Assembly (NCBI RefSeq): GCF_008831285.2
Contig: NC_045147.1
Span: 10,661,427 to 10,721,426, forward strand
Reading direction: 5' to 3'
Source: Nymphaea colorata
Lineage: Eukaryota; Streptophyta; Magnoliopsida; Nymphaeales; Nymphaeaceae
DNA length: 60,000 bases
Shown: in pieces, positions 13,667-25,919 of the stretch
How positions within the stretch are numbered: position 1 is the stretch's first letter
Layout: the number at the start of each line of letters is the position of its first letter
The notes under the pieces: model-generated
What the model was told of the DNA's origin: nothing
Databases searched by the model: none
What the model saw: the letters and a program-made list of their open reading frames with translations, nothing else
Program-made: the position numbers and the translations under genes

Positions 13667-14949
13667 TCATTGGATCCCTTTGCATGCATGTTTCTCTCTT
13701 TTATTTTAAGCGACTATAGTTAAAACCTGCCGAATCAGGTTCCTTCACTTAGTGGAATCCAAGATAATATCTTGAGCATTGATCAGGTAGCAACTTCCCC
13801 TCCCAAATAGTAATTTCATTTATTTATTTGTCGTAGTTGGATCATCAATAAGTGTGAAAGTTACCATCAAAAGCGATGAATTAAACATTTTAAAGTCTCA
13901 GACATTATAAAATTCTTACCTGCCAGTTTGTTTCCAAATCCAGAACCATGGAAAGTAATCGCATTTTCAAACGGCCGTTTGTTTTTCTCTGGTTTTCCTT
14001 CGATGGGACCGATGCCTTCATACCACATTGCTCGATGGAATTTTTTTCCTTTTTCTGCACTCTAGTTTTCCTGCAAGCCCATTGTCTTCCTCACCATTAA
14101 CAAGAAACTTGTTTGCAGTAGCCAAGCCTTATTCTACCATTTCTTACAAAGATTGAAATACAAGTGCATGCCTCACTTGAGAATGATTTCCGTGCTCTGC
14201 CGCTAACAAGGAAAACTGTGTTCTTACGGCTTAACTCCAAGGGCATTTCTATTATTTTATGGGGACATTTTTTTAATACCACTTTTCCCTTATTATGGGA
14301 TCTTTTATTCAACTAGCAGGGGCATTACGGTCATTTTCAGCACCATAACACATGGCCCGTATTCTGCACCTCAATCACTAAAAATTTCAGCTATGGCACT
14401 GCCTGTTCGCCTTGAAATAGTTAGAAGACGGACAAGTAGCTTATGAGAACTTTTGGATCTCGTGGAAATCATAAGGTAACTTTGTTCCGTATGTCTGTGA
14501 TTGATTGTTAAAATTCTCAAAGACTGAAGCTTTGAAACCTGTCTCCAAGTACAACCGTAGATTTTAAATTTTAAAGCATAGTAAATGAATGGCACCACAG
14601 GCATATGATCCCCACACCAAACGGGTTAGGTGCAATGGACGGGGTAGGGATAGTAGGCGGTCAGTTTCCGTTTTCAGCTTTCAAAGCATCAACTTTTGGT
14701 GCTGCAAAAGGAGGAGTATTGATATGCAAGTTGAAGCCACATCGAGGTACCGAAAGCATGCCTGATACCTAGGAGATTGGAGGAAGGATGAAGGCTTCCA
14801 CGTCACTAAGGCGGCATTTAGATGACAGTCTAAAATGTTCGTTTAGCATCTAAAAAGAGGTTTTTGGAATGTTTATGTGTCATTACAACAAAAAACATAG
14901 TTTTGACAAATCTTGGGTTTTGAAAGAGGAGTGCATTTTCTTAGACACG
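13665..14949. other. Intergenic DNA, nothing recognised
   Basis: No exon with flanking splice signals and protein-like composition was found on either strand, and no tRNA or rRNA. Short open frames (for example 14097-14312 and 14371-14604, minus) have no recognisable motif. Confidence 0.5.
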
Positions 14950-15124
14950 CCTACATGGGTCCAGATCCAAACCTTCTCCAATAGGTCAAACTCTGACCTG
15001 AAAAATTGAATCCAGATTCAAGTGGTGAATTGAGCAAACCAGAAACAAGGATGACATCCCCAGAGAAGGCAGTGAGGAATGCACCTGGTAGGTATTGCTA
15101 TTATTATTATTATTATTATTATTG
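14950..15124 (+). repeat. Retroposon-like repeat, copy 1, ending in (ATT)n
   Basis: Shares an ordered series of words with 15446-15563: GACCT, TGAATCCAGA, GAGCAAACCA, then AATGCACCT, GGTATT, then a trinucleotide run. Here the run is (ATT)n at 15099-15123. Simple-repeat 3' tails are typical of some non-LTR retroposons (RTE-like LINEs and derived SINEs). The family assignment is inference. Confidence 0.4.
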
Positions 15125-15445
15125 ATGAAAAAAGGACTGGCCTCTTTTGAAACCAATGAAACAAATTCAAGAACTAACACTAACATGGATATCTCCATTC
15201 ACCTGCTTGCATCCGGTTCCACGTAAATATATATTTACCAGATGAGTTTCAATTTCGAGACAACCTATCTAAACCCTAACAGGGTGAAAGATGATTGAAG
15301 GAAAAAAAAAGAGACAAGGAGTAGATGAAAAAGTGAAACAATATGAAATGAGAGTAGTTAAATAATTTTTAATAAAGAAGACTTTTCAACTCATCATGCA
15401 AATAACCGGACTGCATTTTCTTTACCAGCACCACCTAAATAGTTG

Positions 15446-15563
15446 CATACTCGGACCTAATAAATGAATCCAGACCGGAGCCGTTAGTCGAGCAAACCAT
15501 AGGCATTAACAACCCTTGAAGCAATGCACCTACTAGATATTACTATTGTTGTTGTTGTTGTTA
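15446..15563 (+). repeat. Retroposon-like repeat, copy 2, ending in (GTT)n
   Basis: Diverged second copy of the repeat at 14950-15124, in the same orientation and with the same order of conserved words. It ends in a (TTG)n tract (15546-15561) instead of (ATT)n. Confidence 0.4.
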
Positions 15564-18500
15564 TGTTCCAAGGTAAGCCCAGACAATATTAACAAGGAAC
15601 CGTTCATTATTTTCTATTAGCAAAAGCCGCCGAAACTTTCCTTAGGGTCTAGAGCTGCTTAAGGACCTTGGAGGACCTGTCGTATAGCCATCAACTAAAG
15701 TGTTGTGCTTGGTATTGTTTGCAATTGAGGAGAGTAACACCCAGAGGAATCAAACTGATGGAATGCACACACCAACTCGACAACTGAAGACCGCCAATTG
15801 TGTTGGTTTCAAGCTGGCATTCGACAGAGAGGTGAGGAACAAGGACAACTCCTTTATATATAAAAAAAAATGACACTAATCTTTCCCCTTTTTCCTCATT
15901 GATGGTTGGTAGTAAAAGTTCACAATGATAAAGATAGGGGCAAAAAGATGTGCTTAAATTCACAGCTCTGCAACCAGCTTCCTTCAATGGCTTTATGCAA
16001 GAATTACGGTGCATAATGCCAATGAAGCTAACCCTAAGGGCCTTCCATATACTTGGAACCTGTGAAGTGGGTTTAATGAGGACTTCGCTAAGTTAGGCGA
16101 ATTAGATCTAGCATCTACATTCTGCTACATGTGACAAGCATAGAACAATGCAATCTACATGTCCTTTTTTTCCTATTCTTTTAACCCGAGGCAGAGCTAA
16201 AAAATTATAGCTAGTAGTATATTTTAAATGCTTAAGGGGCATCAACATGTAAATGAGAAAAATTGCCCACATGTGGCTCCACCACAACAACCAGGCAAGA
16301 AGCTCACAAAATTTGCATTGTATAAATAACCTGGTTCCATGTTGAGTGCAGATCTTAGACGGTTGGAAGCAAATGGGCCTTCCTAAGTCAAGCCCAAGCC
16401 AAAGCAATTGATAGCTGTAAAAATGGCTTCAAGGATCTAAATAAACAATGCGGAGAACAAGTCAGAGAAAAGCATAATGGCTTAATTTTAAACAGATCAG
16501 CATAGAAACGCCTATAGGACTTGGGAACAAATGTCTAAAATCCATGGCCGCAGAAACCAGGCTCATCTTCAAGGCACAGTACGTCATAGAATGTCTACGA
16601 GACATGCCTGTTACTGTTACTTTACGACTAAACAGTCGTAAGACTTTGTAATGGTAACTTATCAGCCCTCATCTTGTAAATGGTAAAAAGGCAAATTGCC
16701 TCCGTAGTTCTTCTTGTCGGCCTGTTCTTCACCCTTCTTGAGCGAATCTTGACAGTTTAAACCCTAAAGATCCACACGAAAGGAATACACTGATTTTTTG
16801 CATTCTTGCAGTTACTTTGACCAAAAGACTATTAAAGGAACATTTGGTAAATTAGCATCAGCCTCATCTAGTCATCTTGCACGAATGGTTGAGAAAAGAA
16901 TTGCTTCTTCTTTTCAGCTCTTTAATGTTTCGTTATTCTCCATTTTGCAGGGAATCGAATTTTGGCACGTTCAACCAAATTCGTAAGTTGGAAATCATAT
17001 CTTGACGTGTTCCATTTGTCATTGTTTTGATAATTCATAGGTCCTTTAATCCTGAAAATAAACATCAAATTTCATATCATAAGAAAATACAATTGAATGT
17101 GATCCGTTAAGTGTTCGATGATGGAAATAAACCAAGAGCCAATACACTTTTCTGCTGACTACAGCAACGGCCACCATCTTCCTATAGCATCCGCATACTT
17201 CCTCAGGGCCGGCTTACTCTTTGAATTTGCTGATTTTCGATTAGATCCTGACAACACCAAGTTAAGCTTCTGCCGCTCATGCCAAAACACAGAACCGCTT
17301 ATGTTTTTCTCTAGGCAAGGAAAAATTTCCATAGAGACATTCAAACTAAAAGGAAGGATAAGTTCCTAGGAATTCATGCAAGCAACAAAGCGGAAAAAGG
17401 CACCCTTTAATGCTGGGGATGCTTTTCTGCTCTTTTGACTTCTAAAATACACCATCCCCACCAAAAAGCAAAAAACATCAGCCATTTGTGCCCTCATTCA
17501 TCACTTGATACAAGATACATAATCGTAATAAGTTTAAATCCACCATGAGTAGCTTAGAACTAAAGAACTACACATGAAGTTAAACTGATAAAGCTGAACA
17601 GATAACTACTTAAACTGCCTATGACGGCATCCAAGGCAAAAAAAAGCAGGCGTATCTAACATTTATAAGCATAGCATAACCTACTCTTGCAGATATGCAC
17701 CTAAAATTTTCAATCTATTCCCCAAGTTGTTTACGACTAAGCAGTCAGGATTTAACAATGAAACTATCTATTTTTTCTTGTCTTGCTTTTGGCAACTAAT
17801 TCTAACAAGCACTTGTGACACAGATCTTCCTCAGGTGGGTTTCGATCCAAACATTTGTTACTTTGCTTGGTCCCAAGCCAACTCAAGACTGTTCAACCAG
17901 ACCACACCAGTGCCTGTCTAATCCAAAAACCAGATGCTCGTTTGAGTTTGTAATTTGACAGATTCTTCAACTTGTATACATAATAGTAGCCACAGTAGGG
18001 GACTGTGGCATGCATAAATTATAAAGACGGAACAAAATGGTAATTTCTCTCCCTTTTTTATTTTGAAAGAAAGAAGACATAAAAAACTAGATAAAGTAAT
18101 AAAAATAATGTTTTAATGATGATGAACAATTCAGTTTGAGTTTAAATATGAATATATGATGATATCAACATTAAAAAGGGAAAATATGAAAAAAATAAAT
18201 AAATTTATTTTTCACTTTTTACAAAAAAAAAACATTTGTTCACTTTTTTATTGTTTTTCTTATTTTATCTGTTAATATCGTGATACTTGTGACATATTCT
18301 GAACTCGGCCCAAACTGGAGAATAACTGATCAAAAGGCAGTAGAACTACCCAAAAGTATGTCATGTCTGTCCTATTAAAACCCTATATGCATGTTTAGGC
18401 CTATAAGTTACACATGAAAAAGATGAGTTGATCCCTTGGTTTGTAAGCGTACCACTTGATGGAGCTGATACTGCAGCATGCAGCCACATAAAACACCACC

Positions 18501-19010
18501 ATATTTTCCTAAGCAATGCAAATTAAGATAACTTTAATGTAATCTAAGTACTCCAGATGAAGATTCAATTTTGTGAAGTGCACAACATAATCAGATATAT
18601 GCAATTTAACCAATAATTATTGAGTTATATATACCTTACAAGAAGAACAAGCACATGCAAGGTGGCAAATTTATAACCTGTAACTGTATTAAAATGCCAA
18701 GGAAACATTTGAATGAATATACATATTGCCTTTATTAAATGGACACCGGACAGTCAATAGGTACCGACATTTACTCGTTCATTTCAAAGCAACATTGAGA
18801 TAGCCTAACCTTTACCTGCACTTTCTCAAACAAAGTGGCTAAGATAGTTTGCACCAATCCTCCTTGTTTACTCTTGGAACTTCCTTTTGATTTTTCAGTA
18901 GTCACTGGTGATTGCTCAGCTTTAGCGGAACGAACACTCTGCACTCTTACAGGGCATCCTCACCATCAACAGTGAACTACCTTGTTGGAGTTTCTTGGCT
19001 GTATTATTCA
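15564..19010. other. Intergenic DNA, nothing recognised
   Basis: AT-rich non-coding sequence. The open frames at 15691-16014, 16108-16407 and 17118-17369 lack family motifs and convincing splice partners. The T/A-rich stretch at 18030-18290 is low complexity. I see no RNA gene. Confidence 0.5.
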
Positions 19011-19150
19011 GGCCATGTTCGATGGCCACAGACAAAAACTCCACGGATGAGAATTCAAGAGATAAAAATCCATTCCCTGATTTTTTTTTCTTTTACCTGT
19101 GTGATGGGCATGGAATAAAATCCCTGAAATAATTTTTACCGTATGATGGA
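19011..19150. mobile_element. Candidate MITE copy 1
   Basis: Begins GGCCATGTTCGATGGCCACA and shares with 25279-25430 a series of words: AAAATCCA, GATGA and AATCCA, CCCTGA, then GAATAAAATCC. The match in order over ~130 bp suggests a small non-autonomous transposon family. No clear terminal inverted repeat or target duplication was identified. Confidence 0.35.
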
Positions 19151-20223
19151 AGAGAACAAAAATCCATAGATAAAGAAAATGACCGTTGGAAAATTGAACA
19201 TTGCAAGAATGGAACGTTATTTTGTGAGAAATGTGCATCATCTTCACTATTTCATAATTCATTATGAGAAAAGAGAATTGCCTTAATATTGAGAATCGAA
19301 ATTCTTTAATGCTAAACATGACATAGAAAATTGAAGTTCAGTACCACAACTTTCTTTTTCTTTGAAATAGCTGCATAGTTTATCCAAATAGTTTATTTTA
19401 GCTTCAGATGCCTTAGCATCTCAGTTTCTGATTTGTGATGAAAGTGTCAACATGAAAAGAACAAGAAGCTCACATAAGGAATAGCTAAATCATTTGCAAG
19501 CATCTAAATAAATGGACACTATCCAGTATCCATCTATTCTCGCGTAAAAGGAACCAATTCCAATATCAGTATTATGGTCAAGAGTCGGTGCAAAAGAATT
19601 TTGCAAGCAAAACGGCACATGTTGCAGCAACAATTAAGCAGGTGCAACTTGCTAACTGATCGGTGACCACCAAACTATCTTTCTGTTTCAGTTACAGTGT
19701 GATACATCTAACTGAAAATTTCCATGCACGAGGATCACAGGGCTGTAAAATAGAAAACACAGCATCAGCACAAGGATGGGGATGTGAGAAATGAAGTGCT
19801 TCTATTCAAATGCCTTAAGGTGACTTAAAACTCGATAAGTGGAGACATTAGTGAAACATATTAGTTATATAACCAAAAAAATCGAAAAGCAAAAGAGGGA
19901 ACTTTCATTTCACATAAAGAAACGCAAGAACTCTTTCTTATGGCTCTCCTCCAGAAGGAAGCTTCCCAACCAAGTAGCCCTTCTCAAGTGAATTTGCTAG
20001 CCATTGACAACGACACATCAAAACAACTTCATTTGTTAAAAGCAATATGCATCACAGGAAACCAACCATTCAAAAAAAACGAACAAAGATGTCACAACCG
20101 AAAACCCCAAAAAAAATACTGAAGGAAAAAAACAACTATTAAAATTGACAGTCATGGCTCATAAATAATAAAAGAAATTTATAAATTCACAGCATTCACT
20201 CTTGTTCTTCCAAAGAATCTCAA
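19151..20223. other. Intergenic DNA with a possible coding remnant at ~19940-20020
   Basis: Mostly unremarkable AT-rich DNA. On the minus strand at about 20020-19940 a short frame reads WLANSLEKGYLVGKLPSGG and then stops shortly after. The composition looks protein-like, but I recognise no family and no upstream exon is evident. It is offered only as something to search. Confidence 0.2.
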
Positions 20224-20418
20224 TCAAGAGCTCGCAGGAGACTTCTTGGATGAACTGCCATACTTCTTTGCCACCATAAACCTCGAGATCCAAATTAAAA
20301 GAATCATAATCGCAAAAAAAAGGGGCACCAGAAACAACTCTTTCAAGGAACTAATTACCTTCTTCAATGATTCAATTGTCTTGTTAATCTGATTTCTTGA
20401 AAAACCCAGCAGCAACAA
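20224..20418 (-). CDS. Possible orphan terminal exon encoding a membrane-anchored C-terminus
   Basis: Downstream of a convincing acceptor (pyrimidine-rich tract, then GTTGCAG just above 20418) an open frame starts VGGKCIDALLLLGF. It continues through an amphipathic segment and a clear transmembrane stretch (LVPLFFAIMILLIWI), then a basic serine-rich tail ending in SPASS and a stop. This looks like the last exon of a tail-anchored protein. I could not find the preceding exons between 20419 and 21737, and I do not recognise the family. It could be a pseudogene fragment or chance. Confidence 0.25.
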   Translation of the reverse strand: MLLLGFSRNQINKTIESLKKVISSLKELFLVPLFFAIMILLIWISRFMVAKKYGSSSKKSPASS

Positions 20419-21737
20419 AGCATCGATGCACTTACCTCCCACCTGCAACACTTTGACTAAATGTAACACAAGTAAAAGAAGAAAAGAAGGAAGGAGATGG
20501 ATAGTGCTATTTCAGAGGAAAAACTTTCTCACCATCACTCGTGGGAAGAAAAGGTGGTGCTCATGAGGGGGAAACCCAAAAACAGGGTTCCACTACCACC
20601 CCGTTCGTATGCATGCCTCCTGTCTCTTCAGAGTAACAGAGCACTTGTAGATGGTTGTGGCATCCGCTGCTGCCGCTGATATGTGAGGAAATGTGCTGCT
20701 CAGGAGAAGGCATCAAGGATGGGAAGGCATAAGGCTGTTGCAAGCTCGTGAAATGCCCTAACAGGCAAGAAAAAAAAATCCATGGACAAAAGTTGGACCT
20801 AGCAACGTCTGACCTGTTCTGCAGATTTTTATCTGTGGTTGGGATCTCCATAACCAGAGATTACCCGTGCATGAGAGGTCAGGGTGAATTCTTCAAATTG
20901 CATCTTTTTATATGTGAGCTACAGTAGATTTCACTGCCATCAAATACCCCCTAAATAGTTAAGAAGCAGTTTTTACCACGGAATCTCCCACTGCTAAGGA
21001 CATGTGACAATGCCATAGCAGCCCAAGTGCTTGCTTTGTTATCAAGAAAAGGATCTATCCAACAAAGGAATATGCTTAGTTCACTGGAAAGTAATGGCCA
21101 CAAAACCTTTCTAGCTAACTCCAGTTGCTAACTTTATGTGACATACTGACACTAAACCAAAGCATAGAATTGGCGTTGCACTTCTAACTTTTTTGTACTT
21201 AGATTTCAGGTAAGATACTGACATGATAAATGACAAAGAAGCCCCAAAAGAAGGAGAAAAAGGGATGTGGAATCGCATCTCTCTCCATGTGGCTCTAGTT
21301 CATATGTACCATCATCAAAACAGTTCAGACAATTGTTATTTCACTTCCCAAGAGAAATAACAACTTTTTCATACTTATACCAAACTTCAGAAAACTGGTT
21401 TAGCTTTACATGTAAAAGAAACCTACACTTTGCAGAGAAGCTGCTTCTGTAGTTTGTAATATATGCAAGGACATGGCAATCTGAAACAGAATCTTGAGAA
21501 AAGCAGTATAACATCCAGCAGTGCAGAAAAGTTAAAAATGTAACCTTTTACTGTCAAGGAAGCATATCAGCTTCACTGTGTTGGATACATGTAGGATTTT
21601 ACATCCACCTGAAGTAAATTAAGCATTCATCAGCCATCACAACAACTGCTGCACCTCTGGGAAATATTTACTTTAAAGACAAATTACATCTATAAAAGTG
21701 AAGGACTAAATTGAGAAATCAAACATGTTAAACTGTA
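20419..21737 (-). other. Region downstream of the F-box gene, 3' UTR and intergenic
   Basis: Lies between the F-box stop codon and the orphan exon. The part nearest 21737 is presumably F-box 3' UTR. A minus-strand frame at 20851-20561 does not look like protein. Nothing else was recognised. Confidence 0.45.
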
Positions 21738-24700
21738 TCAGGCAGAAGCAGTTATGCATGGCACAAATGAAGTGCCACAAGCAATCCACTGCCGCTTTCT
21801 TCCACGAGCAAGTGTGCACCCTGGCACCTTCTGCCATTTCTTGCTTGATATATCATAAAGTACTAGGCGATTCATCTGCTTAGAGCGCAGTGACAACAAA
21901 AGCAGGTTTCTGTTACCTAAGCACATCATACGCACTTGCCTGCCATAGAACTCTAAGCACATCATATTTGGCATTCTGTCAACCTCCTTCCACAAGAGAG
22001 TCATCTTCTGGAGCTCCCATATGCATACGCATGTGGCCGCATTCTTGGTCAGCAGGCCAATGAGTATGATACGACCCCTACACTCCGCCAGTATGTGATC
22101 CGTTGAATGAGGCGGAAGTGGTATGCTAAACTGTCTCCACACATGGCTCTCCATGTTGTAGGAGACAAGGCCGTCTGGGTTAGCCCGCATGAAATACAAC
22201 ACTTGGTCAATAGCAACAGCCTGAGACCGGAAGTTCAAATCAAGAGGAAGCTTTATATGAGAAGGCAAGCTTCCTGGACGAGTCCAGCTGTTGCAAACAG
22301 AACTGTAGACCTCATAATCTCCATTAGCTTCTAACCACATGATCTCATATGCATTTCCTTTTGCTGATAGAGTCATCCCAACTGCAATACGTGACCAATC
22401 ATGAACAGACCTTGAGGGCAAAGTTCTGAAAGCCTGAGTGAGGGGATTGCAGACAAAAAAATTCCTATTCCCAATATCAAGAAAACAAACCAGGCCACCA
22501 GCTGAAGTCACTGGAAGAATTATTTCCTTTGCAGGGAATGAAGGCATGGATGGGTGATGCCACTTCTTCAACAAAGGATTGTACATAGCTCCAGTATTAG
22601 TGTCCTCATGAGTTATCGTGTAAAACCATGGATGTGGTTGCTCAACTTGTGCGCACTCTTGTGAAAAACTATGTGATGAGAGCAAAGAATTCCACTTGCG
22701 ACATACAGCACGGAAGCGGAAGAAGGAGGCAATGGGCAATCTTGCACTAACGACCTCAAACAAATCCTCTGGAAATTCTCTCCAGATATCCTCTTCCATA
22801 ACTATCTCATGGTTCTTGCTTTCTCTACGTGATTTCTTGGAGGGAGGGCACATTGCTTCACTTGTCTTCACTGTGTCAGACTTCACTTCTTTCACAAAAC
22901 TGCAGTGATCATCATTGTTGGAGACACTCCCTAGCTCAATCAAGCGGCCTCTGCTCAGAAGGCAATGAAATCAAAGTTAACTCCACTGTTCCATAGTAAC
23001 CATAGTATAAAAAGGTAGTTCAAATGGCAACGGCAGATTTTGGAAAACTACAATGCCAAAGCAGATAAATAGGAGTAAAGAATGGATAGGTTTTCAGAAA
23101 AAGGAGAAACATATCGCACCATAATGGAAAAGGATTCATTGGTTTACCAAAACTACAGCTTGAGAAGGAAAATATTGAGAATGGTTGGTACATGAAACAA
23201 CATGAAAACCAACAAAAGTCATATCCCTAACCAATATTCTTTAACAGCAGAATCTGTCAGACCATCATATGGTTGGTAAACAAAGCAATGCTGAAAAGAG
23301 CGGTGCTTGCAATCAACAATGGCTTCCAAATTTCTCAAAAACTAAAAGGCTCTCTATTAAAAAGGCCTTTCGCCTAACAACCAACTATTGCAACTCCTCT
23401 CCAATGAAAATACAACAGCCAACACAAATTTGGGAATCATCATAACCACTTCACGATGACCTAAAAATTATAACATGCAACCAATACAACTTTTTCAAAC
23501 AAAATTGTAAAGAAGAAAAGTTTCTTGCATCAATGCACCTTTTTTTCTGTAACAAGTTAAGTTACATGTACTCTCATGTCCCAAGATGAGGATGTGTGGC
23601 CGGTAAACGATTGCAACGTGCAATCCATTTACAACCTCGAACTAATACAGATTGGAGAAGTCTATAAAGAAACAGAACAAAAAAGGCAGCTTAACACTTA
23701 CTCCGTTAAGCATAAAAGTGTGCAGACCCTTAATTAATGGCCTAGTGTGACAGCTTTTCACTTTTGAAGATTAGTAGCCTGGTGCAATATCATATGTATA
23801 ACATGCTTACAGAAACTTAACAGTTCAAATATGAAAGCATTGAAACAAACAGGCTTAATAGTTTGTGTGATTAGTTACTTTAGTAAAACATGTATATAAA
23901 AGCACTACAGGAAAAGGAATATCGAAGCAAATCACAAGCCAGGGAAAAGAATAACAACTAGAACATCTTCAATCAATATCAAAATGCTTTGCCAGTGGAA
24001 ACAAATAGTAAGATTGAGAAAAATCCAGAAAAAAGAAGTTCAAATACACAAATACAAAAGTAACAACCCAAAAGGGCAGAAATCACAAGAATCACCTCAA
24101 AGAAATCAAAAGAAAATTCACCACAGAAAATCTTACTACCACCGCAAATTTGACTCTATGATAGTAAGCACAAGAATAAAGTTACCTGAAATACTCAAAT
24201 AGAATTTCTTCCAGTTGCAACACAAAAGTATATAAAGGACCTCAAGAAATTGTTTTCTCAAATAAAAGGCAAGCAGCCAACTAAACCCCATATCTTAAAA
24301 AAAATCCTAAGTTTTTTTCTAAAGAAAAAAGTCAAATCATCAATGAGAAACATTAAAAAATAACATAAAAAAGAACAGTGATTATGAAATATCCGCTTGA
24401 TAAATTGAAAAGAAGCATCGCACGAAATTAACAAAATTCCCAAACATGAACCAAGAAAAGCCTAAAGCTAGAACATTACAGTGGATTAGTTTGTGTGTGT
24501 ATCTGACAAATCCATTTATCCCAAAACATCCAGGACAATCCAAGAAACTTCTGTGGTCGACCAAAACACAGCCACCTTACGTTTCTAGACAGCAAACATA
24601 TCCAAAAGATGGTACATAGTAAGGACCCTCCAATTGATCTACAAACAATGAGATGGATTGGGATTTTCTACCATGAATCATAATCCAGGATACCAACTTA

Positions 24701-25020
24701 TCCCAACTTGGTAGTCCATTCAAGCATCATAGTTGAAGTTTCTTAACCAAACAATAGGAAGAAGAATGGCTTGAAACAAGAGAACAAGAGAGGCACAAGA
24801 ACAAGGAAAAGTAGGACCAATCAAAGCAATTAGATCAAGCAGCAAGATCAAAGAATACCAACAGGGTTAAAATGGCTTGCCTTTCCAGATTCCTGTAAGA
24901 GGACGAGGGCGAAGAAGAGTGTGTCACCGATGAGGGCCTTGAGTCAACGTCGTAGAGCTCCCAAAGGATGCGGAGGCGGAGGTGAGAGATGACCTGGCTG
25001 AGCATGGACATGCTCTCCAT
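21738..25020 (-). CDS. F-box/kelch-repeat protein, At5g15710 type
   Basis: Predicted substrate receptor of an SCF ubiquitin ligase. Two exons join as 25020-24881 and 22950-21738 (stop included), giving 450 aa, close to the ~448 aa of the Arabidopsis relative. Exon 1 encodes MESMSMLSQVISHLRLRI and a serine-rich stretch. The large exon has a basic NLS-like patch (PPSKKSRRESK, ~82-92), then the F-box from about residue 103 (WREFPEDLFEVV, ending CRKWNSLL). A kelch-like C-terminal domain follows, with PWFYTITHE, YNPLLKKWHHP, CNPLTQAFRTLP and YDISSKKWQKVPG. The large exon has no in-frame ATG upstream of the F-box before a stop, so an upstream coding exon is needed. Only a GC donor (AAG|GCAAGC) restores the frame to the CAG acceptor at 22951. 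The exon 1 choice is inference; the main exon is certain. Confidence 0.88.
22951..24880 (-). other. F-box gene intron 1, GC-AG type
   Basis: A 1930-bp intron between the two proposed coding exons. It starts GCAAGC and ends CTGAGCAG. No coding or repeat feature was recognised inside; it is A-rich around 24000-24400. Confidence 0.6.
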
Positions 25021-25278
25021 CCACCTCTCCTCTCACCTCCTCCTACCTTCTTCTTCCTCCTCCTCCTCTCCACCTGTTCCTTCCTCTTCACTCCATGACC
25101 TGAGGGTGAAGGCCTTCTATTGCTCCCTCGCCCATTCCTCCTCCTCTCCTCTCCTCTCCTCTCCTCTCTTCTGGCCCACTGCGGTATTACTGCATATAAG
25201 TATAAATTTATCCTCATTCTGAGGATTAATTACGAAGATGCCATCAAGTTTTTTGGTTCCTTTTGTTTGGATTCCTTT
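25021..25278 (-). promoter_or_regulatory. F-box 5' leader and promoter region with (TCTCC)n repeat
   Basis: Upstream of the F-box ATG lies a strongly pyrimidine-rich stretch on the plus strand, which is purine-rich GGAGA repeats in the transcript sense. It includes a TCTCC/TCCTC run at about 25140-25170. Such GA-rich tracts are common in plant 5' leaders and core promoters. No TATA box was assigned. Confidence 0.4.
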
Positions 25279-25430
25279 GGGCCCTGTTAGATGGCCACAG
25301 ATAAAATCTAATAGACAAAAATCCATGGATGAAAATCCAAGAAGTAAAGTCCCTGCCCTGAATTCTTTACTTGTTTGTGAAGAGAATGAAATAAAATCCA
25401 CTGTGAGTGGAAAAGAACTCAGGGATAAAA
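25279..25430. mobile_element. Candidate MITE copy 2
   Basis: Begins GGGCCCTGTTAGATGGCCAC and matches the candidate MITE at 19011-19150 over most of its length. It lies in the upstream region of the F-box gene. Ends were not resolved. Confidence 0.35.
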
Positions 25431-25919
25431 AAGTTAACATTGTCACTGTGCAACGTTGCAGACTTTGGTACCCAACACATCTCCTTTACCACTGTGCAAC
25501 TAGGATTATGGATGGCACCAACACATCTCCTTAATAAGAAACCGACATCCCAAATAAAGGGATTTAACCATTCAGCAGACGAAATACAGTGATTAGTGGA
25601 CCCGCAAATGTCATACCTATTCTTCAGAACTAGTTTTTTGAGACAATTTAAGATGTAAAGATTAAATGAGGAAAATTGAGACATGAAAACTAACAGTGCC
25701 TACAAAAGTACAACCGTTAGTTCGAGTAAAGTCGCTCAAGCTCAAGGCAAAATGAGACGTAATAGGGATGGAGAAGACATTGTAAAACTTGGGTAGAAAA
25801 GTTCCCAATAATGACAGCTTCAATCTTCCTCTAAATCTCATTACCACCATCTGAAGAAGTGGAACTGTGCCTCAGCATCAGGCCATCAAATAAAGAAAAA
25901 AGCACAAGGAGTGCTATCA

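Noticed and set aside
13623-15561. Centromeric or satellite array
   Set aside because: Only mono- and trinucleotide runs and two dispersed fragments are present; no tandem array of satellite-length monomers.
22107-22908. Plus-strand open frames over the F-box exon
   Set aside because: Antisense to a well-conserved F-box/kelch coding exon; no motifs of their own.
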